A DNA stretch of 7,141 nucleotides from Thermoanaerobaculales bacterium (GTDB lineage: Bacteria > Acidobacteriota > Thermoanaerobaculia > Thermoanaerobaculales > Sulfomarinibacteraceae). The DNA lies in assembly GCA_025456385.1 (NCBI GenBank), contig JALOKS010000133.1, forward strand, positions 1 through 7,141, read 5' to 3'. Shown here one piece after another: positions 1 through 4,971 of this stretch (its first letter is position 1; each line of letters opens with the position of its first letter). The position numbers and the translations under genes were made by a program. The notes under the pieces are model-generated. The model was not told the origin of the DNA. It saw only the letters and a program-made list of their open reading frames with translations, and searched no databases.

Positions 1-14
1 CCCTCCCTCCCCTG

Positions 15-20
15 TACAAT
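15..20 (+). promoter_or_regulatory. candidate -10 box upstream of mazG
   Basis: TACAAT differs from the TATAAT consensus at one position and is directly preceded by TG. It ends 8 nt before the mazG ATG, so transcription would begin at or next to the start codon and give a leaderless or nearly leaderless mRNA. There is no Shine-Dalgarno-like purine tract before the ATG, which agrees with that reading. The -35 region lies outside the window and cannot be checked, so this could be a chance match. Confidence 0.35.
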
Positions 21-28
21 GCCCTCCC

Positions 29-853
29 ATGTCATCGAGCTTCGACCGACTCGTCGCGATCATGGACCGGCTGCGGGACCCGGGCGGCTGCCCCTGGGAC
101 CGCGAGCAGACGATCCACACCCTGGCTCCCTACTTTCTCGAGGAGGCCTACGAGGTGGCCGACGCGATCGCCGAGGGCGATCCCGGCGGCCTCTGCGAAG
201 AGCTCGGAGACCTCCTGCTGCAGATCGTGTTCGTGGCCAGGATCGCGCGCGAGAAGGGCTGGTTCGACGTCGACCGCGTGGCGGAGGCGATCGCCGAGAA
301 GATGGTGCGGCGGCACCCGCACGTCTTCGGCGACCGCGAGGTCAGCGGCGCGGCCGAGGTGATGCGCAACTGGGAGGACATCAAGCGTGAGGAACGGACG
401 GCCGACGAGGGCGCGTCGGCGCTCGACGGCGTGCCGGGCGCCCTGCCCGCGCTCCTCAAGGCCTTCCGCATGACCGAGAAAGCGGCGGCGGTCGGCTTCG
501 ACTGGCGCCGGCCGGCGGACGTGGTGGTGAAGCTCCGCGAGGAGGTGGCCGAGCTCGAGGAGGAGCTCCGGGCGAGCGGCGGCGCTGGCACCGACCGGGT
601 GCGGGCGGAGATGGGCGACGTCCTGTTCGTGATCGCCAACCTCGCACGCCACCTCGGCGTCGAGCCGGAGACGGCGCTGCAGCTGAGCAACGCCACCTTC
701 AAGCGGCGGTTCCAGGCCATGGAGGCGAAGGCCCGCGCGCGCGGCCGCGCGCTGCGCGAGATGGCTCTCGCCGAGCAGGACGCCCTGTGGGACGAGGTCA
801 AGGCGGACGAGGCCGGAGGCCGCCCGGGACACCAACTGGAGGGAACGAGATGA
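29..853 (+). CDS. mazG: nucleoside triphosphate pyrophosphohydrolase MazG
   Basis: Cytosolic all-alpha NTP pyrophosphohydrolase that converts (d)NTPs to NMPs plus pyrophosphate; in E. coli it is a house-cleaning enzyme and modulates the nutrient-stress response. The 274 residues match the usual two-domain MazG of about 260-270. The N-terminal domain opens with the family hallmark RLRDPGGCPWDREQT (residues 14-28), then the metal-binding EExxE (38-42) and EELGD (57-61), followed by RRHPHVFGD (94-102) and the NWEDIK segment (114-119). The C-terminal domain repeats the metal signature with EEVAE (171-175) and EMGD (194-197), then NATFKRRF (221-228). Both Mg-binding sets look intact. The ATG at 29 is chosen because the residues before RLRDP align with E. 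coli MazG, which also has a short N-terminal helix; the ATG at 19 is in another frame. It is monocistronic as far as the window shows, converging on the flippase-like gene. Confidence 0.96.
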   Translation: MSSSFDRLVAIMDRLRDPGGCPWDREQTIHTLAPYFLEEAYEVADAIAEGDPGGLCEELGDLLLQIVFVARIAREKGWFDVDRVAEAIAEKMVRRHPHVFGDREVSGAAEVMRNWEDIKREERTADEGASALDGVPGALPALLKAFRMTEKAAAVGFDWRRPADVVVKLREEVAELEEELRASGGAGTDRVRAEMGDVLFVIANLARHLGVEPETALQLSNATFKRRFQAMEAKARARGRALREMALAEQDALWDEVKADEAGGRPGHQLEGTR

Positions 854-878
854 GCGACGTCTGCCGGCACCATCTCGT
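845..878. terminator. inverted repeat between convergent genes, possible terminator
   Basis: ACGAGATG (845-852) and CATCTCGT (871-878) are a perfect 8-bp inverted repeat with an 18-nt loop. It covers the mazG stop codon and most of the 42-bp gap to the converging flippase-like gene, where a bidirectional terminator is expected. No T-tract follows on either strand, so intrinsic termination is uncertain. A second short inverted repeat (CGACGT 889-894 with ACGTCG 910-915) lies at the end of the converging gene. Confidence 0.3.
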
Positions 879-895
879 CGCCACCCTCCGACGTT

Positions 896-1864
896 CTAAC
901 GGTGTCGAGACGTCGACAGCGCCGCCCAGGCGAGGGCTCCGAAGAAAGCGGCGAACAGCAACCCCCACAGGTGGGCGGCGAGCCCGGTAGCGGCGGCGAG
1001 CCCGAGCGGCACGCCGAGGGCGGTGAAGGCCGCGGTCCAGCCGGCCTCCAGGGTGCCTATGTTGGCGACCAGGTTGACGGGCAGCAGGTTGGCTGCCGCC
1101 GCCGCCGAGGCCCCTGCGGCGACCACCTGCACAGGCCAGAGCTGGCCCATGGCCGCGAGCAGCCACCAGGCGACGGCCCACTGCAGCCCCCACATCGCGA
1201 GCGAGACCGCGGCGGCGCCGAGCAGGCGCGCCGGACGGTCCCTGAGCGCCTCGATCTCGCGGCGCACCCGCCGCAGCCGGCGCGCCCAGCGGCGCCCGAT
1301 GCGACCGCGGGGGGCGACGACCCGCAGCGCCAGACGGTCGGCCGCCGCCAGGCTCAGCGGCAGGAGGGCGGTCGGCGCGATCAGCAGGAACGACAGGGCG
1401 AGTGCCAGCGGCTCGCCGAGGCCGCGCACGGCCAGCAGCGAGCCGCCGCACCAGATGCCGAGGGTCGCGAGGTCGAGCGCGCGGGCGGCGAGCAGGGTGC
1501 CGAGCCCGGAGGCGAAGTCACGCCCCGTGGATCGCGCCAGCAGCCACGGCAGTGCGAGCTCGCCGGTGTGGAAAGGTGCGAAGAGGGCGGCCGCCTGCGC
1601 CGCCGCTGCCACGGCAGTCGCCGTGAAGGCGCCCAGGTTGCGGCCCGCGAGCAGCAGCTGGAGGCGGAGGCCGCGCAGGGCGAGGAAGGCGGCCGAGGTC
1701 GCGAGCGCCGCCGCGAGCAGGACGGGGTCGGTGGTGCGGAGCAGAGCCCAGACCTCGCCCGGGCCGGCGAGCCAGAGCACGGCGACGAGCAGGCCGACGG
1801 CGATGAGCGCGCCCACCGCCCGGCCGAGGCCGCGGTGCGGGCCCGCAGTCTGGAGCGGCGCCAT
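896..1864 (-). CDS. flippase-like integral membrane protein (LPG_synthase_TM / AglD family)
   Basis: Polytopic inner-membrane protein of the lysylphosphatidylglycerol-synthase transmembrane-region family (the UPF0104/AglD-type group). Members lacking the soluble MprF domain are usually found beside glycosyltransferases and are thought to help move or build lipid-linked sugars; the biochemical role here is inferred. The 322 residues give about seven or eight hydrophobic segments (near 17-34, 46-64, 80-97, 121-146, 153-175, 214-238, 245-266, 285-315). Family-like motifs are FHTGELALPWLL (98-109), corresponding to the conserved polar GE segment, and NLLPVNLVANIGTLEAGW (259-276), corresponding to the 'P..GG.G..E' region. 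A basic cytosolic loop rich in Arg lies at 180-211. The gene starts only 6 bp after the glycosyltransferase stop with just a weak GCGGCG purine stretch, so translational coupling is likely. No MprF-type catalytic domain follows, so it is not an aminoacyl-PG synthase. Confidence 0.82.
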   Translation of the reverse strand: MAPLQTAGPHRGLGRAVGALIAVGLLVAVLWLAGPGEVWALLRTTDPVLLAAALATSAAFLALRGLRLQLLLAGRNLGAFTATAVAAAAQAAALFAPFHTGELALPWLLARSTGRDFASGLGTLLAARALDLATLGIWCGGSLLAVRGLGEPLALALSFLLIAPTALLPLSLAAADRLALRVVAPRGRIGRRWARRLRRVRREIEALRDRPARLLGAAAVSLAMWGLQWAVAWWLLAAMGQLWPVQVVAAGASAAAAANLLPVNLVANIGTLEAGWTAAFTALGVPLGLAAATGLAAHLWGLLFAAFFGALAWAALSTSRHR

Positions 1865-1870
1865 CGCCGC

Positions 1871-2821
1871 TCAGCGCTGGGGCCCGAGGGCCCGCTCCCG
1901 CTCGTGCTCGACCAGCTCCTCGAGCAGACGGCGGTTGACTGCGGTGAGGTCGGCGATGATGCCGGCGAGCCAGATCAGGGCGCCGATGACCACGAGGATG
2001 ACCGCGAGGAGCAGCGACTGCACGTGACCGGCCGGCGAGTCGCCGACGAGGTAGAACCACAGGAAGCGCAGCAGCAGAGCAGCGCCGAGCCCGATCGGGA
2101 GCGCTCCGAGGAGCAGGAAGATGCGCAGCGGGTTGTACAGCGTCACGATGCGCGCGATCGAGGCGAGCGAGCGCAGCACGTAGCCGGCGTCCGAGCGGAA
2201 GAGGCGCGACGGCCGCCGCGCACCGGGGTTGACGCGGACCGGAACCGAGGCCACGCCGAGCCCGGCCTCACCGGCCTGGAGGATCGTCTCCAGGGTGTAG
2301 GTGAAGCGCGTGAACACGTGCATGCGCAGGGCCGCGCCGCGGGAGATGGCGCGGAAGCCGGAGGTCGCGTCGCGGACCGAGGTCCCCGACAGCCGCCGCA
2401 CGACGGCGGTCCCGAGCTTCTGCAGGAGACGTTTGGTGGGCGAGAAGTGACGCAGGGTCTCGACCTGGCGGTCGCCGATCACCAGCTGGGCGGTACCCTC
2501 GAGGATCGGTCGCACCAGGGCCGCGATGTCGCGGGCGTCGTACTGGTTGTCGGCGTCGGTGTTGACGACGACATCCGCGCCGCGCGCCAGGGCCTCGCGC
2601 AGCCCGGCGGCGAAGGCGACGGCGAGGCCGCGGTGGACCGGCAGCCGGCGGACGGCGGCCCCGGATGCGCGTGCGACCTCGGACGTGCGGTCCTCGGAGC
2701 CGTCGTCGACGACCAGGACCTCGAGCTCGTCGAAGCCCGCGACCGCGCGCGGCAGCGCGGCGAGGGTCTCCGCGAGCTGCTCCTCCTCGTTCCACGCCGG
2801 GATCTGGATGACGAGCTTCAT
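1871..2821 (-). CDS. family 2 glycosyltransferase with two C-terminal membrane helices (DPM1/GtrB-like)
   Basis: GT-A fold inverting glycosyltransferase that most likely moves a sugar from a nucleotide donor to a polyprenyl phosphate at the cytosolic membrane face. Visible GT2 motifs: IPAWNEE (7-13), VVDDGSEDRT (37-46) for nucleotide binding, the DxD-type TDADNQ (88-93) for metal, IGDRQV (115-120), and RDATSGFRAISR (150-161), the acceptor-side signature of dolichyl-phosphate-mannose-synthase-like enzymes. The LYNPLRIF stretch (228-235) leads into two hydrophobic helices (about 232-258 and 267-291) and a charged tail, the architecture of GtrB/ArnC-like membrane GT2s. At 316 residues it is complete. 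The ATG is preceded by a GGCGGCGGA purine tract at SD-like distance. It is the first gene of a two-gene operon with the flippase-like gene. Sugar donor and final glycan cannot be read from sequence. Confidence 0.9.
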   Translation of the reverse strand: MKLVIQIPAWNEEEQLAETLAALPRAVAGFDELEVLVVDDGSEDRTSEVARASGAAVRRLPVHRGLAVAFAAGLREALARGADVVVNTDADNQYDARDIAALVRPILEGTAQLVIGDRQVETLRHFSPTKRLLQKLGTAVVRRLSGTSVRDATSGFRAISRGAALRMHVFTRFTYTLETILQAGEAGLGVASVPVRVNPGARRPSRLFRSDAGYVLRSLASIARIVTLYNPLRIFLLLGALPIGLGAALLLRFLWFYLVGDSPAGHVQSLLLAVILVVIGALIWLAGIIADLTAVNRRLLEELVEHERERALGPQR

Positions 2822-2952
2822 GTGACTGCGTCCGCCGCCACGCTAGCACAGCGGACGCGTTCCGAATCTCTGCCGGGTCAGTGAGCCGGCTCGGCGACCG
2901 CGGCATCGCCACGCCGGGTCATCCACAGCGATCGTTTCGAGGAGTCCACTGG

Positions 2953-3091
2953 ACCACAGAGGCACAGAGGTACTGAGGGACAGAGCCGGACAGAGGGTTC
3001 CCGACTCATCGCGGGACCTTCCAGGGACCATCCCGGTGCGAGGCCATCGTCTCTGTCTGTGGTTTCTCTGTGTTCTCCGTGCCTCTGTGGT
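2953..3091. repeat. imperfect inverted repeat with 13-bp perfect termini (ACCACAGAGGCAC)
   Basis: ACCACAGAGGCAC (2953-2965) is exactly complementary to GTGCCTCTGTGGT (3079-3091). The similarity continues inward imperfectly: the left arm goes on as repeated 'CAGAGG'-like units to about 2996, and the right arm, read on the minus strand, as GGAGAACACAGAGAAACC and more ACAGA units. The central part (about 2997-3046) is not obviously repeated. Read on the minus strand, the right arm encodes a peptide containing NHRGTENTE, which I recognise as typical of spurious hypothetical proteins translated from dispersed intergenic repeats in many bacterial genomes. The element could be a MITE- or REP-like unit or a transcribed hairpin; no transposase is nearby. 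Confidence 0.6.
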
Positions 3092-3113
3092 TCTTATGGG
3101 TGGGTGGGACATC

Positions 3114-3134
3114 CGAAATCCGAAATCTGAAATC
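3114..3134. repeat. tandem heptad repeat CGAAATC x3
   Basis: Three adjacent 7-mers, CGAAATC, CGAAATC and TGAAATC, occupy 3114-3134, preceded by a partial ATC and followed by GAAAAAATC. The AT-rich block contrasts sharply with the surrounding sequence. Translations of such arrays (SEIRNLKS-like on one strand, FRFRISD-like on the other) are familiar from intergenic repeats of large bacterial genomes. It starts 22 bp past the inverted-repeat element and ends 45 bp before the next start codon, so it could also serve as an AT-rich upstream promoter element. Confidence 0.6.
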
Positions 3135-3164
3135 GAAAAAATCCGCCTCCCTGCGGGCGCGGTG

Positions 3165-3170
3165 TAGAGT
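3165..3170 (+). promoter_or_regulatory. weak -10 candidate before the membrane-protein gene
   Basis: TAGAGT matches 4 of 6 positions of TATAAT and, like the box before mazG, is directly preceded by TG and lies only 9 nt before the ATG, with no SD sequence between. No clear -35 is visible. The support is mainly the repeated arrangement at two unrelated genes. Confidence 0.2.
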
Positions 3171-3179
3171 TGCGACGCC

Positions 3180-4181
3180 ATGGGGAATGACGCGAACGCC
3201 GCCGCCGACCTCGGCCAGCCGGCGCCCGAGGCGCGGGACCGCAGCGCGCTGCTGGCCGTCGCGGGCACCGTCGAGATCCTGACCGGCGGGCTCTGCGTGG
3301 CGATGGCGGTGCTGAGCTGGCTTGCGCTGGGGCTGTCGGCGACTCTGCCCGAAGCCGGCCCGAGCCTGCGGACGACCCTGCCGGTGGTGCTCCTCTACGG
3401 CATCCTGGCCCTCGCCTTCGTCGTGCTCGGCGTCGGCTCGCTCCGCGCCCGCCGCTGGGCCTGCGCGCTGATGCGGGCGGTGTCCCGCGTCTGGCTGGCA
3501 AGCGGTCTCTGCACGGTGCTCGTCGGCCTGCTGGTGCTGCCTGCGCTGGTGCGCGAGGCCAGCGCCGGGATGGGCGTGCCCCCGGGCTTCGCGGCGGCGG
3601 CCACCCTGGTGGCTCTGGCCGGACTCGCGATCACTCAGGTGGCGGTGCCGGCGGGGCTCTGGCTCATCCACCGCTCGCCGGAGGTCCTGGCGACCTGCCG
3701 CGCCCGCGACCCGCGACCGAGCCTCCTCGACGAGTGCCCGCAGCCGCTCCTCAGCCTCGCGGTGCTGTGCGCGCTCGCCGGGGTTTCGGTGCTCGTCGTG
3801 CCGGCCTACAACTTCGTGTTTCCCTTCTTCGGCCGGCTGCTCGTCGGGCGGGGGGGTGTGCTCCCCTGGCTCGCGGTGGCGGGCGTCTGCCTGGTGCTCG
3901 CCTGGGGAAGCTGCCGGCGCCGCCGGTGGGCCTGGCGGGGTGCGGTCGCGGCGACCCTCACGGCTGCCGCCGCGACCGTGCTGACGGCGCTCGCGGTCGA
4001 CCTCGGCGGGCTCGTCGAGGCACTCGCGCTGCCGCCGGCCCAGGCGCGGGCCTGGGCGCGGCTGCCGGCGCCGGGCGCGGCCCTGGCTGCGCTCTTCTGG
4101 CTGGCGGTCTGGGGCTCGCTGCTGCTGTGGCTCGCGAGCCTGCGGAGGCACTTCGGAGCGCGGGGAGCGGAGGGTGGCTGA
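3180..4181 (+). CDS. multi-pass membrane protein of unknown function with two-fold internal repeat
   Basis: I cannot assign a function. The 333-residue product has a short polar N-terminus (1-22) and about eight hydrophobic segments (near 24-55, 66-87, 97-122, 136-163, 190-217, 225-246, 251-275, 298-320). Two halves look related: GSLRARRWACALMRAV (86-101) and GSCRRRRWAWRGAVAA (244-259) each follow a hydrophobic helix and start a new one, with an LP-ending hydrophobic stretch afterwards. Between the halves is a polar linker, HRSPEVLATCRARDPRPSLL (164-183), which looks conserved-type rather than random. No catalytic motif, signal peptidase site or transporter signature is evident. The ATG at 3180 is the first start after the repeat region and lacks an SD. 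Its stop overlaps the next gene by 8 bp, so the two are probably co-translated and may act together at the membrane. Confidence 0.8.
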   Translation: MGNDANAAADLGQPAPEARDRSALLAVAGTVEILTGGLCVAMAVLSWLALGLSATLPEAGPSLRTTLPVVLLYGILALAFVVLGVGSLRARRWACALMRAVSRVWLASGLCTVLVGLLVLPALVREASAGMGVPPGFAAAATLVALAGLAITQVAVPAGLWLIHRSPEVLATCRARDPRPSLLDECPQPLLSLAVLCALAGVSVLVVPAYNFVFPFFGRLLVGRGGVLPWLAVAGVCLVLAWGSCRRRRWAWRGAVAATLTAAAATVLTALAVDLGGLVEALALPPAQARAWARLPAPGAALAALFWLAVWGSLLLWLASLRRHFGARGAEGG

Positions 4182-4833
4182 GCCGGGTTCCACCCTCGGC
4201 GGGCCCGGGCCCCGCGGCTGCCTCGCGTCGGTCGCCGGCGCCCTCGTGCTGGCGGTGATCGCGCCCGCGGTGGTCGCGCTGCGTCGCTGGCAGGCGTGGC
4301 GCCGCGGCTCCGGGCTCCGGCTGGAGGTCGCGAGCTCGACGCCCGCGGGCGGGGGTCGCAGGCGCCTCGAGCTCGGCTACGACGTGCCGGCGGCGGCCGC
4401 GCCAGCCTTCCGCCGCCGTCTCACCGACGCCGTGGTGCGGGTCGCGGAGCTCCTGCGGCGGCCCGACGACGTCTACCACCTCGTCCACCGGCAGGCGGGC
4501 GACGAGGAGGCGGTGGCCCTCCCGCTGGGGCCGCGGCTGCAGGCCCTCGGCGAACGGCTCCACCTGCTGCTGAGCCGCGGTTCGACGGCCGGGCGGACGG
4601 TGCTGTGCTTGGTTCTCGGCCGCGAGCGCAGCCTGGCTGAGATCGTGGATCCGGTGTCCTGCGATCCCGAGGACGAGGCCGAGCGCGAGCGGCTGCTCGC
4701 CGCCGCCGACCACTGGGCGCTGGCGAGCGCCTGGGTGGTCGCCGGGCCGTCGCTGCTGGTGCGGATCGTCCTCGTGGTCCCCGCGGCGGACGAGGACGGC
4801 GTACTCGAGATCATGAGGCACGCGATCTCCTGA
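4174..4833 (+). CDS. single-pass membrane protein of unknown function
   Basis: I do not recognise this 219-residue protein. It has one hydrophobic helix near the N-terminus (about 17-36), then an Arg-rich stretch (37-50) and a soluble domain. The basic residues after the helix suggest the domain is cytosolic. The most constrained-looking part is 113-207: a helical segment ending in LGERLHLLLSRGSTAGRTVL (125-144), then LGRERSLAEIVDP (148-160), an acidic run with DPEDEAERE (164-172), and two hydrophobic beta-like strands (183-190, 194-202). It starts at GTG, with GGAG at 4164-4167 placed 6 nt upstream, and overlaps the upstream membrane gene by 8 bp (4174-4181), which implies translational coupling. 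Codon choice is as GC-rich as the neighbours, so it looks like a real native gene. Confidence 0.75.
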   Translation: MAEPGSTLGGPGPRGCLASVAGALVLAVIAPAVVALRRWQAWRRGSGLRLEVASSTPAGGGRRRLELGYDVPAAAAPAFRRRLTDAVVRVAELLRRPDDVYHLVHRQAGDEEAVALPLGPRLQALGERLHLLLSRGSTAGRTVLCLVLGRERSLAEIVDPVSCDPEDEAERERLLAAADHWALASAWVVAGPSLLVRIVLVVPAADEDGVLEIMRHAIS

Positions 4834-4850
4834 TCGACTCCGTCCCCGTG

Positions 4851-4881
4851 CTCGGCCCGCGGCCGCCAGCCGCGGGCCGGG
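4851..4881. terminator. strong GC hairpin after the unknown gene pair
   Basis: CGGCCCGCGGC (4853-4863) pairs perfectly with GCCGCGGGCCG (4869-4879) around the 5-nt loop CGCCA. A T-G wobble (4852/4880) and a C-G pair (4851/4881) extend it to 13 pairs. It lies 17 bp after the stop at 4833 and before the promoter candidate for the next operon, the expected place for a terminator. No T-tract follows, so it would act as a non-canonical hairpin terminator, a 3' end stabiliser, or not at all. Confidence 0.5.
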
Positions 4882-4900
4882 AAAAGGCGGTGCCACCCGT

Positions 4901-4929
4901 TTGCCGAGGGACCCCGGCTGTGCTGAAAT
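4901..4929 (+). promoter_or_regulatory. candidate sigma70-type promoter of the dehydrogenase/CoA-transferase operon
   Basis: TTGCCG (4901-4906) matches 4 of 6 positions of the -35 consensus and TGAAAT (4924-4929) 4 of 6 of the -10, separated by exactly 17 bp. TGC at 4921-4923 supplies an extended -10. Transcription would start near 4936, leaving a leader of about 36 nt that contains the ribosome binding site. It lies just downstream of the terminator-like hairpin. Matches are modest, so this is a candidate only. Confidence 0.4.
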
Positions 4930-4956
4930 CCTGTGACTTGCGTCGCGCCGCGATGC

Positions 4957-4967
4957 GGGGAGGGAGG
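4957..4967 (+). promoter_or_regulatory. ribosome binding site that fixes the dehydrogenase start
   Basis: GGGGAGGGAGG is the strongest Shine-Dalgarno tract in the window. Its GGAGG core ends 4 nt, and its first GGGGAGG 8 nt, before the ATG at 4972. It decides in favour of that ATG over an in-frame GTG at 4933, which would lie upstream of the predicted transcription start. Confidence 0.7.
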
Positions 4968-4971
4968 CGCC

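Larger units (their letters stand above)
2822..3179. other. divergent intergenic region with repeats
   Basis: This 358-bp gap separates the GT2 start (minus strand) from the membrane-protein start (plus strand) and should hold both promoters. The part next to GT2 has a minus-strand TAGCGT preceded by TGTGC (around 2846-2856), a weak -10 candidate. Further in are the palindrome GAGCCGGCTC (2883-2892), the repeated 9-mer GCCGGGTCA (2872-2880 and 2913-2921), and then the inverted-repeat element and heptad array annotated separately. Composition from about 2951 to 3140 is visibly less GC-rich than the flanking genes. I see no convincing small gene: the open frames crossing it are translations of the repeats. 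Confidence 0.7.

Noticed and set aside
19..390. Small plus-strand frame starting at an ATG just before mazG
   Set aside because: Arg/Gly/Pro-rich out-of-frame shadow of mazG.
889..915. Inverted repeat CGACGT/ACGTCG at the 3' end of the flippase-like gene
   Set aside because: Only 6 bp with a 15-nt loop and no T-tract; too weak to call on its own.
902..2884. Long (660-codon) plus-strand open frame opposite the GT2/flippase operon
   Set aside because: Low-complexity Arg/Gly/Glu/Gln-rich product, antisense to two genes with clear family motifs.
2872..2921. Repeated 9-mer GCCGGGTCA and palindrome GAGCCGGCTC as a possible operator
   Set aside because: Short GC-rich matches of this size are expected by chance here; no regulator gene is in the window and spacing to the genes is not telling.
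2843..3268. Small minus-strand open frame crossing the repeat region
   Set aside because: Its peptide is made of translated repeat sequence (TTEARRTQR, SLSTSVPLWSSG) and runs into the opposite strand of a better-supported gene.
3006..4193. 395-codon minus-strand frame opposite the unknown membrane protein
   Set aside because: The Arg/Gln/Ala-rich product is a shadow; its C-terminal part is simply the translated intergenic repeat. The plus-strand frame has a regular membrane-protein hydrophobicity pattern and overlaps its partner properly.
4933..4971. Upstream GTG start adding 13 residues to the dehydrogenase
   Set aside because: The family begins at the M-x-V-G motif, the strong SD sits right before the ATG at 4972, and the GTG would precede the predicted transcription start.
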